Origin: Chryseobacterium polytrichastri
Lineage (GTDB): Bacteria; Bacteroidota; Bacteroidia; Flavobacteriales; Weeksellaceae
Assembly: GCF_900142445.1 (NCBI RefSeq)
Contig: NZ_FRAV01000012.1
Coordinates: forward strand, 57,777 to 121,776
Length of the DNA: 64,000 bases
Direction: 5' to 3'
Shown here: positions 8,677 through 17,851 of the stretch, in pieces
How positions within the stretch are numbered: the first letter of the stretch is position 1
How the letters are laid out: every line of letters starts with the position of its first letter
Notes under the pieces: model-generated
The model's input: only the letters and a program-made list of their open reading frames with translations
Told to the model about the DNA's origin: nothing
The model's database searches: none
Made by a program: the position numbers and the translations under genes

Positions 8677-9660
8677 ATGACCGTTTTCCCCGTAACAACT
8701 TCCACGTTATCAGAAATAGAATTAGGTAAGTTTATAAAAGAAAAATATCCTTTAAAAGAAGATATTGATTGTAAGTTGTTCAGAACCGGAGTAAATCACA
8801 CCTATTTTATTTCAGATAGTGAAACCAAATTTGTTATTCGGGTGTACTGTTATAATTGGAGGACAAAGACTGAAATTAAACAGGAACTCGAACTTTTACT
8901 TTTACTCAAGGCTGGTAATCTTTCGGTATCCTATCCAATTCCTGATAAAAACGGAAACTTTATTCAGGAAATTAATGCACCCGAAGGAATTCGCTATGCC
9001 GTAGTTTTTTCATTTGCAGAAGGTGAAAAAATGCGATTCATGACTCATGAAACCTGCTCTGCCATTGGATCATTGATGGCAAAAATCCATAGCCTAACAG
9101 CAGATAAAAAAATTGATAGAATACATTATAATTCGGAGGTTCTGTTACATCAGGCTTATCAGTATCTGAACTTGTATTTCGACAAAGATTTAGAGGAAAT
9201 GAAGTATATCAAAAAAATTAATGATACAATATCAAGCAAGTTCAAAGAAAGTAATTTATCGGAAAATCAAAACGGTATCATTCATCTTGATATTTGGTAT
9301 GATAACCTGAGTGTAAACAACGAGAATCAAATCACGATCTTCGATTTCGATAATTGTGGAAATGGAGCGCTCATTTTAGATGTAGCTTATTTTTGCAAAC
9401 AGCTGTTCTTTATTGAATCTGATAAAAAAGAATATGAAACCAAGGTCCAGAGTTTTCTAAACGGTTACCAAAAAGTAAGAAATTTATCCGATAAAGAAAT
9501 TGCATTAATCCCAGAAGCAGGAGCATCTATATTCGTTTTTTATCTTGGGGTACAAGCGCAAAGATTTGATTGGTCTAATATATTTTTTACTGAAAACTAT
9601 CTTAAAATGTTTGTGGGAAGAATAAAAAACTGGCTGGATTATTATGCCATACAGAAATAG
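8677..9660 (+). CDS. APH/homoserine-kinase-like phosphotransferase
   Basis: A 327-residue cytosolic protein with the aminoglycoside-phosphotransferase kinase fold. Visible motifs are the N-lobe FVIRVYCYNW with a possible adenine-lobe arginine, the catalytic loop IIHLDIWYDNLSV (the HGDLHxxN equivalent, with Asp and Asn kept) and the metal-binding IFDFDNCG. This relative set includes choline, homoserine and hydroxylysine kinases as well as antibiotic kinases; the variant loop and context give no basis for calling resistance. It is probably co-transcribed with the preceding hydrolase gene. Confidence 0.82.
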   Translation: MTVFPVTTSTLSEIELGKFIKEKYPLKEDIDCKLFRTGVNHTYFISDSETKFVIRVYCYNWRTKTEIKQELELLLLLKAGNLSVSYPIPDKNGNFIQEINAPEGIRYAVVFSFAEGEKMRFMTHETCSAIGSLMAKIHSLTADKKIDRIHYNSEVLLHQAYQYLNLYFDKDLEEMKYIKKINDTISSKFKESNLSENQNGIIHLDIWYDNLSVNNENQITIFDFDNCGNGALILDVAYFCKQLFFIESDKKEYETKVQSFLNGYQKVRNLSDKEIALIPEAGASIFVFYLGVQAQRFDWSNIFFTENYLKMFVGRIKNWLDYYAIQK

Positions 9661-9887
9661 TTTAGGCTACATTCCAATCCTAAAGATTTGTGTTTATTTT
9701 TTTTGAAGTGCAATGAAACCTTTTTCAGAATTGTTCTATTAGACAATTTTACAAGTCCTTTTGCCTTGACGCCAACGGACAAAAAAGTCAAGACTGGAAT
9801 CCTACACTAAAAGTTATTTATTGATCAAAAATAAGATATTTCACAAATTTGTTATTTATCAATCTATTTTCTTCACAACTTATATCT

Positions 9888-9895
9888 TATTTTTG
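9888..9895 (+). promoter_or_regulatory. Possible -7 promoter box before the AraC-type gene
   Basis: TATTTTTG matches TAnnTTTG and ends 11 bases before the start codon at 9907, implying a very short leader. No clear -33 box was seen. Confidence 0.35.
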
Positions 9896-9906
9896 CAAAA
9901 AAACTA

Positions 9907-11031
9907 ATGGACAAATTGAATTTTCTGGAGGTTATTGCAGCGATTGCCGTTTTTATATCGCTGCTGCTTGCTGTATTTTTATTAACGGTAAAAACAGAAA
10001 GAAAACTGGAAAACAGATTATTTGCAGCATTCCTTATCATTAACGCCATTGATATCAGCGGACTTTTTATGCACCTTTTTGTTGATAGTTATAATCTAAA
10101 AACGTTCAAAATATCTGCTTACCTATTAGTGATACCTCTTTTCTATCTGTACGTTAATGCCGTTTGTTATTCAGATTTTAAATTGAAAAGAAAACATTTA
10201 CTGCATCTTATTCCTTTCATTGTTGCCAATTTAATTTTAGTTCCAAGGCTCTATCTAGCAGAAGGTCCTGCTAAAGAAGAGTTCTTTAAACAAATGTGGA
10301 ACTCTCCCGAAATGTTTTTTTATCAGCTTATCGGGGAACTGCAGTATTTCTTTTACATCATTGCCATATTCCTCATCCTTAAAAAATACAAGAAAATTTA
10401 TTCTGAAAACTATACCAATCCCAATACTTTGCTATACAAATGGTTATCTCAACTTACTATTATTTTCTTAGTCATTCATGTATGTATTATTCTAAAAAAC
10501 ATCGTAAGGTATACACAACATAAAGATCTATTTATCTGGTTAAATATTGTTGCAGGAACCGTGTTTTTATTGGTTGCCTGTTGGTTTATATTAAAGGCAT
10601 TAAATTATCCTGAGCTTTTTCGCAGAATTGATTCTACCTTACAACCAACAAAAAATTTTGCTGAAACGCTGGAAACTGAAAATAAAACCGACGAAACAAA
10701 ACGTTTTCAGATTGAGCAGCTTAAAAATTTCATGGTTGAAAAAGAGCCCTTCTTAGAACCTTCATTAACGATTCAAGAGCTGGCAGATCAGGTGAAAATT
10801 CCGGTTCGTGATTTGTCTGTTTTAATTAACCATCACATCAATCAGCATTTTTTTGATTTCGTGAATGAATACCGCGTTAAAAAAGCAATGAACATTCTAA
10901 AAGATCCTTCGAAAAAAGAATATACAGTGTTGGAAATTTTATATGAAGTGGGTTTTAATTCAAAATCTTCTTTTCATACCTCGTTTAAAAAATACACGAA
11001 CCAAACGCCAACATCTTTCAGAAACACCTGA
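9907..11031 (+). CDS. Membrane-bound AraC family regulator
   Basis: A 374-residue protein with an N-terminal half of about seven hydrophobic segments (residues about 8-230) and a C-terminal AraC domain from about 270, with LTIQELADQVKIPVRDLSV and then YTVLEILYEVGFNSKSSFHT ending FKKYTNQTPTSFR. This architecture, a membrane sensor fused to a DNA-binding domain, is common in Flavobacteriia and probably lets the protein read an extracellular or membrane signal directly. It stands between the hydrolase genes and could regulate them, which is inference from position. A strong terminator follows. Confidence 0.88.
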   Translation: MDKLNFLEVIAAIAVFISLLLAVFLLTVKTERKLENRLFAAFLIINAIDISGLFMHLFVDSYNLKTFKISAYLLVIPLFYLYVNAVCYSDFKLKRKHLLHLIPFIVANLILVPRLYLAEGPAKEEFFKQMWNSPEMFFYQLIGELQYFFYIIAIFLILKKYKKIYSENYTNPNTLLYKWLSQLTIIFLVIHVCIILKNIVRYTQHKDLFIWLNIVAGTVFLLVACWFILKALNYPELFRRIDSTLQPTKNFAETLETENKTDETKRFQIEQLKNFMVEKEPFLEPSLTIQELADQVKIPVRDLSVLINHHINQHFFDFVNEYRVKKAMNILKDPSKKEYTVLEILYEVGFNSKSSFHTSFKKYTNQTPTSFRNT

Positions 11032-11068
11032 TAATAAATAATTTGCACATACTCAAACTTCGATTTGT

Positions 11069-11113
11069 AAAAAGTCGGACTCATTTTAATCCATAAAATG
11101 AGTCCGACTTTTT
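11069..11113 (+). terminator. Strong rho-independent terminator
   Basis: A perfect 20-bp stem (11069-11088 with 11094-11113, core AAGTCGGACTCATTTTA) with a 5-base loop, ending in a run of seven T. It closes the AraC-type gene. Confidence 0.92.
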
Positions 11114-11190
11114 TTACTTGGACTTATCTCAAAACTTTCTAGAGCATCTTTGTATCAACATATTTAAAGTCAAATTAAAACTTAGAAATC

Positions 11191-12126
11191 ATGAAAAAAG
11201 TAAGTCTTTTTATCCTAACATTATTATCAATATTTTGTTTAGCACAATTACAGCCGGTAAAAATTGATACCCTTTTAACTACTGAAATTGGTGGAATAAA
11301 ACAAGTAATAGAAATTAAAACCGATGATGCCAATAAACCTATCCTTCTTTTTTTATCGGGCGGCCCGGGAAGCTCAATGATGAAAAACGCGGATGCTTAT
11401 ACCAACATTTTAAAAAATAAATTTACCATTGTTCAATGGGATCAAAGAGATGCGGGAAAAACATTAGCCTTAAATCCTTCGCCTGTTCAACCCTCAGTTG
11501 AGCTAATGGGAAAGGATACATATGAGGTGATTAATTTTCTATTAAAGAGATTGAATCAGAAAAAACTTTATTTATTAGGCAGCTCTTGGGGGAACGCTTT
11601 AGGCTTTTATATTGTTAGACATCATCCCGAATTATTACATGCTTATTTTGCTGTAAATCCTGTAATCAGTCAATTAGAAAGCGAGAAAGAATTGCTTAAA
11701 ACACTGAAAGTTCATTTTAAAGACAACCCTGTCGCTATGGAAGAATTGGAAAAAGTACATTTTCCTTTTACCAATGATGATGATATGTTTTATTTAAGAA
11801 AATGGCTTTTTTACAAAGATGGAAAAGAATATGTAACAAGTGATGATTTCAAAAAGGGCTTTCTTCAATGGTCAAAAACCTGGTCACCTGCATGGAACGA
11901 AGTCATGAAAATTGATTTACCAAAGACGTTAAAGAAAGTAGCCTGTCCAATTTATTTCTTTGTTGGTAAAAACGACATTCAAACATTAACATCCATTACA
12001 AAAGGATATTATGAGCAAGTGAAAGCACCTAAGAAAGATTTATTTTTATTTGAAAACTCTGGACATCAAATTCATAAAGATGAAGCAGCGAAATTTCAAA
12101 ATACAATCCTTAAAACATTAAACTAA
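11191..12126 (+). CDS. Secreted alpha/beta hydrolase, prolyl-aminopeptidase-like
   Basis: A 311-residue protein with a signal peptide ending near FCLAQ and an alpha/beta hydrolase fold. The oxyanion motif LSGGPGSS (the GGPG typical of proline iminopeptidases) is at about 55-62, the nucleophile elbow is GSSWGN with Ser132, the acid is probably in VGKNDIQ and the His in ENSGHQIH. The HGGPG-type oxyanion loop points to the S33 peptidase-like group, but the true substrate is open. It is probably co-transcribed with the lipoprotein hydrolase gene 32 bp downstream. Confidence 0.88.
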   Translation: MKKVSLFILTLLSIFCLAQLQPVKIDTLLTTEIGGIKQVIEIKTDDANKPILLFLSGGPGSSMMKNADAYTNILKNKFTIVQWDQRDAGKTLALNPSPVQPSVELMGKDTYEVINFLLKRLNQKKLYLLGSSWGNALGFYIVRHHPELLHAYFAVNPVISQLESEKELLKTLKVHFKDNPVAMEELEKVHFPFTNDDDMFYLRKWLFYKDGKEYVTSDDFKKGFLQWSKTWSPAWNEVMKIDLPKTLKKVACPIYFFVGKNDIQTLTSITKGYYEQVKAPKKDLFLFENSGHQIHKDEAAKFQNTILKTLN

Positions 12127-12158
12127 TACACTTTATATTAAACTATAAACTATAAATT

Positions 12159-13211
12159 ATGACTATAAAATATTTAACCCCTATTTTATTTTTTGTCTTA
12201 GTTGGTTGTAAAAATGTTCAGCAAATCAATACACAAAATATTGAAAACGCGATTACAAAAAATGCTCTTCAATTATTAGAGGACAAAAGATTTCATTCTG
12301 TTTCCGTTGCAGTGTTGAAAGATGGGAAATCCACAATAAAACATTTTGGAGAGTTAACTATTGGAAAAGGCAACAAACCCAACGATTCTACACTTTATGA
12401 ATTAGCTTCTGTAACTAAAACTTTTACAGGTTATATAGCCGCTAAAGCTGTACTTGATAAAAAAATAAATTTAGATGATGATGTTAGAATCTATCTTAAC
12501 GAGCCTTATCCTAACTTAGAGTTTAGAGGGGAACCTATTAAAATTAAACACCTCATCACCCATACAAGTGGATTTCCTAATATGCCTCTAAAAAGCGAAA
12601 ATAAAGAGGCTTTTTTTGAAGGATTAAAACTCATTAAAATTGAAAGAAAACCTGGAGAACTTTATTCCTATTCAAACACGGCTCCGGAGTTGACAGCCTA
12701 TATACTTGAAAAAGTGTACCAAAAACCTTTTGAGGAATTGGTCATTGAATTTATTTTGAAACCTAATAAAATGAACCAAACTAAATTTACACTCAATGAA
12801 AATGACAGAAAAAGATTGGTAAAAGGTTATAACGATAAAAACGAGTTAATGCCTAACTTCAATAGAACTTTATGGGGTGGAATTTCAGGATTACATTCTA
12901 CGACTACGGATTTAGTAAAATATATGAAATTGCAACTTAACAAATCAAATCTTATTGTAAACGAATCTCATAAAAAATTATATAAAGAAGGTTCTGATTT
13001 TTGGGAAGGTTATCATTGGTACATCATAGAAAATGATAATAAATTAATGTATAGACATCACGGTGGTATATACGGAATGCAAAATTGGTTTGTGATTTAC
13101 CCAAAACAAAATATAGGAATATCCATATTGACAAACACCAGCTTTAATGAAGCAGGAAAAATTTTACAAAAAGTAGTTGATAGCTTGTATGATGATATAA
13201 AGGTAAACTAA
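12159..13211 (+). CDS. Serine hydrolase lipoprotein (class C beta-lactamase-like)
   Basis: A 350-residue protein with a lipobox ending at Cys17 (FVLVGC), so it is likely anchored in the envelope. The active-site motifs are SVTK (Ser84/Lys87), YSYSNTAPE for the Y-x-N element, and YRHHGGIYG for the third motif. It is a paralogue-level relative of the hydrolase at 7595 but clearly diverged. Together with the alpha/beta hydrolase and protease around it, it suggests a periplasmic or surface hydrolysis module, which is inference. Confidence 0.87.
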   Translation: MTIKYLTPILFFVLVGCKNVQQINTQNIENAITKNALQLLEDKRFHSVSVAVLKDGKSTIKHFGELTIGKGNKPNDSTLYELASVTKTFTGYIAAKAVLDKKINLDDDVRIYLNEPYPNLEFRGEPIKIKHLITHTSGFPNMPLKSENKEAFFEGLKLIKIERKPGELYSYSNTAPELTAYILEKVYQKPFEELVIEFILKPNKMNQTKFTLNENDRKRLVKGYNDKNELMPNFNRTLWGGISGLHSTTTDLVKYMKLQLNKSNLIVNESHKKLYKEGSDFWEGYHWYIIENDNKLMYRHHGGIYGMQNWFVIYPKQNIGISILTNTSFNEAGKILQKVVDSLYDDIKVN

Positions 13212-13375
13212 AAAATAGTTTGATATAATCTTGGAAATGTAGTCATCAACATAAAGGATTTTCACTCTATTCAATGTCATATTTTTTGTTTAGTTTTATC
13301 CGTGTTTTTCCGTGGAAGAGAAGCCTTCAAGGAAACCAAAACATTCGCAATAATAAAACTAACCTAAAACAATCC

Positions 13376-14212
13376 ATGAAAAGAACCATTTTAGCTTTTA
13401 TCATTCTACTTTCCAATCAATTATTTTCTCAAAAAATTCCGTTTCAGTTATTGCCTTCCGGTCATATTGTGGTAAAGGCCAATATCGAAGGAAAAGAAGG
13501 TAATTTTATCTTTGATACGGGCGGTGGGATCAATTTATTTTTCACCGATTTTGCTAAAGACTTAAAACAGAAAACAAGCTATAATTTTTTCACCGCCTTC
13601 AGAGCAACTGGTGAAAGAATTGATGTCCCACTCTTTAAAAGTGATGAAATAACTTTTGCAGGAACACAATTTAAAAACATGCCCTATTCCACTTTTGATA
13701 TGAAGTTGGACGGACTCAACGGATTGATCTCTTTACCCATGTTGAAAGATAAAGATTTTATCATTGATTTTAATAAAAAAGAAATTGAGCTCGTACCCAT
13801 TGATCCGTTGAAGAATAAAAAGTCTTTTGATATTCAGCTCTCAACCCATGCAGACCATTCTATAGATATATTTACCTACATCCAATTAAATGATCAATAC
13901 AAAATCCAAGTGATGCTAGATTCTGGTGCAGGGAATAATTCATTTTGGCTGAGTGATAAGTTGATTCCATTATTGAAAATAGATAAGGATAAATTAAAGC
14001 TCACTGAACGAAAAAGTGAATTTAATGAAAATGTAATGACTAAATACTATTCTGGAACAATCAATTCAATCTCAAATGAATATGCCCACCTCAAAGACCC
14101 TAACGTTGTTTTTGTTGACGGATTAATTTATGAAGGGAAAACAAGTATCAATTGGCTGGGGAATAAGCTAGGATTTAGCCTTAAAAATAAGAAAATCTAT
14201 GTTTTAGACTAA
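13376..14212 (+). CDS. Retropepsin-like aspartyl protease, secreted
   Basis: I start at 13376 (MKRTILAFIILLSNQLFSQ), a normal signal peptide, rather than an in-frame ATG 34 codons earlier that lacks one. The 278-residue product has two aspartyl motifs, FDTGGG (Asp47) and MLDSGAGNN about 135 residues later, so both lobes of the active site are in one chain. The C-terminal WLGNKLGFSL segment fits the aspartyl protease fold. Such proteins are frequent in Bacteroidota and mostly uncharacterised. It ends in a clear terminator. Confidence 0.82.
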   Translation: MKRTILAFIILLSNQLFSQKIPFQLLPSGHIVVKANIEGKEGNFIFDTGGGINLFFTDFAKDLKQKTSYNFFTAFRATGERIDVPLFKSDEITFAGTQFKNMPYSTFDMKLDGLNGLISLPMLKDKDFIIDFNKKEIELVPIDPLKNKKSFDIQLSTHADHSIDIFTYIQLNDQYKIQVMLDSGAGNNSFWLSDKLIPLLKIDKDKLKLTERKSEFNENVMTKYYSGTINSISNEYAHLKDPNVVFVDGLIYEGKTSINWLGNKLGFSLKNKKIYVLD

Positions 14213-14268
14213 GATTTCAATTGTAAGGAAAATTCAATAACACTCAATTTATCAACCCTTGAAAAGAA

Positions 14269-14296
14269 AAAAAAGGAGACTTCCGTCTCCTTTTTT
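14269..14296 (+). terminator. Rho-independent terminator
   Basis: AAAAAAGGAGAC / GTCTCCTTTTTT with a four-base loop, 57 bases after the protease stop codon. A related hairpin recurs at 15041-15064 within the duplicated region. Confidence 0.88.
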
Positions 14297-14412
14297 CTGT
14301 ATAAAATAATCTTCTGCAAAACTAATTTTCGCTGTTTTACTTATCTAAATTTGTGTTTTTTTTTAATAAAAAGCTCCCAAAAAGTCGCTTAAAGATTATT
14401 TACATACTGCGT

Positions 14413-14512
14413 TTTCATCATTTGTGTTTTAGTTTCATCATTTGTGTTTTGATCTCATCACTTGTGTTTTTTATGTCGTCACCAATATTTTATTCTCACC
14501 ATTTGTATTTTA
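14413..14512. repeat. Five 20-bp degenerate tandem repeats
   Basis: Units start at 14413, 14433, 14453, 14473 and 14493; the best conserved is TTTCATCATTTGTGTTTTAG. Copy B of the duplication has about three equivalents near 15173-15236. A small ORF running across this region (14353-14676) is low-complexity and not believed. Confidence 0.75.
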
Positions 14513-14751
14513 CTATAATCGTCGTTTATTATTTTATAGTTAAAAAAAATACTTATCTGAATTATTTAATTAAAATTAAAAGTCAAATATTTATTTTTAA
14601 TTATTTTTTTCTTTCATCAGATTTTCTATTACAAAGTAACAACATTAGTCTAAAAAATGATATACAAACAACGTAGATATATATCGATTTCCTCATAGAT
14701 ATTTATCTACAAGGACGCATAAACAAAGAAAAAAAGGAAAAAGGACCTTTG

Positions 14752-14925
14752 AAAATCCTAAAGGGTATAATGTGTTTTGATAAACTCAAAGAGTTCATCA
14801 AAATTTTCTATTTTTTTAATTTATCGAATATAATTTTTTGATTGTGTTTACATTATTTTGCTTTACATCCAATGGATTTTTAATTTACAGATTTCTGCTA
14901 TTTATAATTTTTCAAACGCTCATTA
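14752..14925 (-). pseudogene. Ghost of the LuxR-type response regulator 3' end
   Basis: Minus-strand sequence from about 14925 to 14765 is clearly homologous to the last 60 or so codons of the response regulator at 15487-16140 (the HTH region). Shared runs include ATGTGTTTTGAT, TTTATCGAATATA and TATTTTGCTT(T/A)ACATCCA. About 26 bp are missing between two matched segments and the frame is broken. It has no start and cannot be expressed as a protein. Confidence 0.7.
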
Positions 14926-15030
14926 AAGCTTTCAAAATCAATCATTACAAAAATCATATGTATCAGTAGATAACATGCTGCACCCTATTTTTTTGAACTT
15001 AATATAAAGCATTTTCAGGCTGTTGATTTG

Positions 15031-15486
15031 AACAAAGAAAAAAAGGAGACCTTTGCCTCCTTTTATCTGTATTAAATAACCTTCTAAAAGACTAATCCCG
15101 CTTGTTCATATATAAATTGTGTTTTTTTAATAAATAGCTTCCAAAAGTCAGTTAAAGATTATTTAGATACGGTATTCATCACTTGCGTTTTTTGTGTCAA
15201 AACCTAATTTTTATTTTCACCATTTGTATTTTACTATAATGATTGTTTATTATTTTTATAGTTAAGAAAATTTACTCATCTGAATTGTTTAAATAAAATT
15301 GAGAGCTAAAACATTTACTTTCAATTGTTATCATGTTTTTCTTTCAGCAAATTTTCTATCACAAAGTAACAACATTAGTATAAAAAATGATCTACAAACA
15401 CCATAGATATATATCGATTTCCTCGTAGATATTTATCTACAAGAATTTATAATTGGTGAAAAAATTGAGAATAGACTTGCGAAAAT
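15031..15486. repeat. Degenerate duplication, copy B (intergenic part)
   Basis: This is the partner of copy A and lies immediately 3' of the intact response-regulator gene; homology continues into that gene up to about 15670. The most conserved block is at about 15391-15442. A hairpin at 15041-15064 begins the copy. Confidence 0.8.
15041..15064. terminator. Hairpin with terminator character
   Basis: AAAAGGAG pairs with CTCCTTTT across an eight-base loop. It is the copy-B counterpart of the hairpin at 14269-14296 and is probably a duplicated terminator. Confidence 0.55.
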
Positions 15487-16140
15487 CTACAGCGTATGAT
15501 GTGTTTTGATGAGCTCAATGAGTTCAACAAGATTTTCTATTTTTAGTTTATCGAATATATTTTTTTTGATCGTACTTACCGTATTTTGCTTAACATCCAG
15601 TTGATTTGCAATTTCCAGATTTCCATATCCTTCCGCATACATTTCTGCAATTTGTAATTCTCGCTTCGTTAAATGATGAAGAGGATTCATTGAGTTTGGG
15701 TCATTAGCAAATTGTACCAATAAACTCTGTGAAACAGCAGAAATATACTTTCCTTCTTGTATAATGCTCACAAGAGCTTGTTTTACTTCTTCCTCTTCAC
15801 TTAGCTTGCTTAGGTATCCGTTAGCTCCCGCATTTATGAACTTGAGAGCGTACAAATGTTCTTCAAGTCCTGAAAAAATAAGGATCTTAATATCGGGACT
15901 AGCCGCTTTTATATCAGATAAAATATGCACACTGTTCCCGTCTGGAAAATGAGCATCAATGATAAGAATCTCTATCGCCTTGGAAGTTACTTCTTCTACC
16001 ACCTTTTGTAAAGAAGATGTATGATACACAACAGCATTCGGAGCAATTTCATCAATCATAATTTCCATTCCGTGTCGTACAATGCTATGATCATCTGCTA
16101 ACAGAAACTTGATTTCTTTATTTTCAATTGGTAGCTCCAT
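15487..16140 (-). CDS. LuxR/NarL-type response regulator
   Basis: A 217-residue two-domain protein. The receiver domain has the DD pair in LLADDHSIVRHG, the likely phospho-acceptor Asp in ILIIDAHFPDG (about residue 62) and the conserved Lys in NGYLSK. The LuxR HTH runs from about 150, with LTKRELQIAEMYAEGYGNLE and NQLDVKQNTVSTIKKNI. Its start lies inside the 3' end of the kinase gene (17-base overlap), so the two form one operon and almost certainly one phosphorelay. The targets are unknown. A decayed duplicate of its 3' end lies downstream. Confidence 0.93.
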   Translation of the reverse strand: MELPIENKEIKFLLADDHSIVRHGMEIMIDEIAPNAVVYHTSSLQKVVEEVTSKAIEILIIDAHFPDGNSVHILSDIKAASPDIKILIFSGLEEHLYALKFINAGANGYLSKLSEEEEVKQALVSIIQEGKYISAVSQSLLVQFANDPNSMNPLHHLTKRELQIAEMYAEGYGNLEIANQLDVKQNTVSTIKKNIFDKLKIENLVELIELIKTHHTL

Positions 16141-17851
16141 CCTTACTCATATTTAAATTAATTCTGAATATCACTTTTGTTCCAACATGTAATTCACTTG
16201 AAACCGATATTTCACCATTAAAAAGTTCTATAATCTCCTTGCATAAGTTAAGCCCTAAGCCCGCACCAAGATTATCAATCTCATTAGAAATCATTCCCTG
16301 ATAATAAGGTTCAAATATTTTTTCCAGATCAGATTGTGATATTCCTACGCCTGTATCAGCAACTGTTGTGGTTAAGGAAATTCTATTTTTATCAATTAAT
16401 TCAGTGGTCATCGTAAGATTGATCTGTCCATTTTCTGTAAACTTATTGGCATTCCCCAGAATGTTCATGAAAATCTGATTAATTTTGATATTATCCGAAT
16501 ATACGATTGTACCTGCAGGTATTTCATCGGTTACGATGAACTTATTATTTCGGGTTTCTATATAAGGCGTAATAGCCGTTACAATAGAAGTGATCTCATC
16601 TTTGAGGTTAAATACATTTTTGATAAGTTTGGTATCAGCTTCCTGGTTTTTTGTATATTCTAAAATCTGGTTAGACTGTATCAACAATGTGCTGTTCGTA
16701 AATTTTATTGATTTAAGATATTCTTTTATCGTCTCGTCTTTTGTAGTTCTGTTAATCTTATCAATAAAAATATTAATGATTTTTAAAGGAGATCTTAGTT
16801 CATGACTCAGCATTCCCAAGATTCTGTTTTTGAAATTAAGATTATTTTTAATCTCTTTATTTGCTGCGTTCAGTTTCAATTCGTAAATGAAAGCAAGCCT
16901 TGTAAAATACATAATCAGAATTGATACAAAGAACATTAAAATCATTAATCCCAATACCAAATAAGTTCTGATTTTATTATTGATTAAGCTTTGTTTATTG
17001 TATTCTTTCTCTAATTCTGATTTAAAACCTTTAATGGCCCCTTCATAAACATCTATCAGCCCGTTACTGTACACCAATAATTTATTAAAATCACTATAAA
17101 ACTCTCTGCTATCTTTTTGATTTTGAACAGCAGATAATTGGATCTTCTTAATTTCAGTTGTATAATGTTTATCCATAGACTTTATGGTATTATTCATTTC
17201 TGTTTTTACTGTAGAAAGATCCGCTGTCTTTTTATTTTTTAAAGTGATGACTGTACTTTCTTTTTGTACATCTACTTTACCCGAAATTGCATCTCTTAAA
17301 CGTCCTACAAAACCCTTCTTTTTTATGGTATCAGAATAGGTCTGCGTCTGTATATCCAAATCTTCAAACTTATTCTTATACTGCTCCGGGCTATACTCTT
17401 TATCCTGAATCTTTGCGGGTGGTTTTAGTGAATGTTTGTATACAGAATCTATTAATACCTTTAATCTTCTAATCTGTAAAGTATCTTTTTTTTGTAAAGC
17501 AATCTTACTTTTTAACTTTGGAGTTTTATCTTCAAATTCATTAATCTTATCAAAATTTCCCTTAAGTTTTCCAAGTGATTCAAAATAGAGTTTAAGGTCT
17601 TTATCATCTTGGCTTATCATGTATTTTTGAAGGTAATTTTGGGCATTCATGAAGTCCTTTTTTGAATTATCAGTAACCCCTTCTAGTTTTCTGCTTTCCT
17701 CCAACTGATTTTTGATAAATGTCAATTTTTTCTCATTGATAAATTCATTATAAAAAAACACTGCTATAATAATCTGTATCAATAGAATACAGAAAATCAG
17801 TGAGTAGTGAACAATTTTCCTCAATTTAAAATTTAAGAATTTATATTTCAT
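16124..17851 (-). CDS. Sensor histidine kinase
   Basis: A 575-residue membrane kinase. A first transmembrane segment at about 14-36 and a second at about 295-325 bracket a roughly 260-residue extracytoplasmic sensor that is lysine-rich and helical. The H box GMLSHELRSPLK is near residue 350, the N box is MNILGNANKFTENG, and the G boxes are DTGVGIS and GAGLGLN. It phosphorylates the overlapping LuxR-type regulator. The input signal cannot be read from the sequence; the large coiled sensor domain is not one I recognise. Confidence 0.92.
   Translation of the reverse strand: MKYKFLNFKLRKIVHYSLIFCILLIQIIIAVFFYNEFINEKKLTFIKNQLEESRKLEGVTDNSKKDFMNAQNYLQKYMISQDDKDLKLYFESLGKLKGNFDKINEFEDKTPKLKSKIALQKKDTLQIRRLKVLIDSVYKHSLKPPAKIQDKEYSPEQYKNKFEDLDIQTQTYSDTIKKKGFVGRLRDAISGKVDVQKESTVITLKNKKTADLSTVKTEMNNTIKSMDKHYTTEIKKIQLSAVQNQKDSREFYSDFNKLLVYSNGLIDVYEGAIKGFKSELEKEYNKQSLINNKIRTYLVLGLMILMFFVSILIMYFTRLAFIYELKLNAANKEIKNNLNFKNRILGMLSHELRSPLKIINIFIDKINRTTKDETIKEYLKSIKFTNSTLLIQSNQILEYTKNQEADTKLIKNVFNLKDEITSIVTAITPYIETRNNKFIVTDEIPAGTIVYSDNIKINQIFMNILGNANKFTENGQINLTMTTELIDKNRISLTTTVADTGVGISQSDLEKIFEPYYQGMISNEIDNLGAGLGLNLCKEIIELFNGEISVSSELHVGTKVIFRINLNMSKDGATN

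Larger units (their letters stand above)
14267..14925. repeat. Degenerate duplication, copy A
   Basis: This block is colinear with 15031-15670 (copy B). Matching stretches in order are the GGAGAC hairpin, the AAAGATTATTTA(C/G)ATAC segment, a 20-bp tandem array, a TTTACTATAAT..GTTTATTATTTT block, the ACAAAGTAACAACATTAGT block, and ATATATCGATTTCCTC(A/G)TAGATATTTATCTACAA. It then runs into a decayed copy of the 3' end of the response-regulator gene. No intact gene is present. Confidence 0.8.

Noticed and set aside
8677..9660. Reading the phosphotransferase as an antibiotic-resistance gene
   Set aside because: The kinase fold is shared by many metabolic kinases and no resistance-specific feature or context is present.
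9661..9906. Possible insertion-sequence remnant
   Set aside because: A short inverted repeat (CTTGAC/GTCAAG near 9764-9792) was noticed, but nothing else supports a mobile element.
9849..10043. Short ORF overlapping the start of the membrane AraC gene
   Set aside because: Out of frame with the strong AraC-type ORF and without any family feature.
14413..14512. Possible CRISPR-like array
   Set aside because: The units are 20 bp with no spacers and decay along the array; there are no cas genes. It is a simple tandem repeat.
14353..14676. Plus-strand 107-codon ORF
   Set aside because: It runs through the 20-bp tandem array and the AT-rich duplicated region; the translation is low-complexity (F, I, Y, S) and the matching copy B has no equivalent frame.
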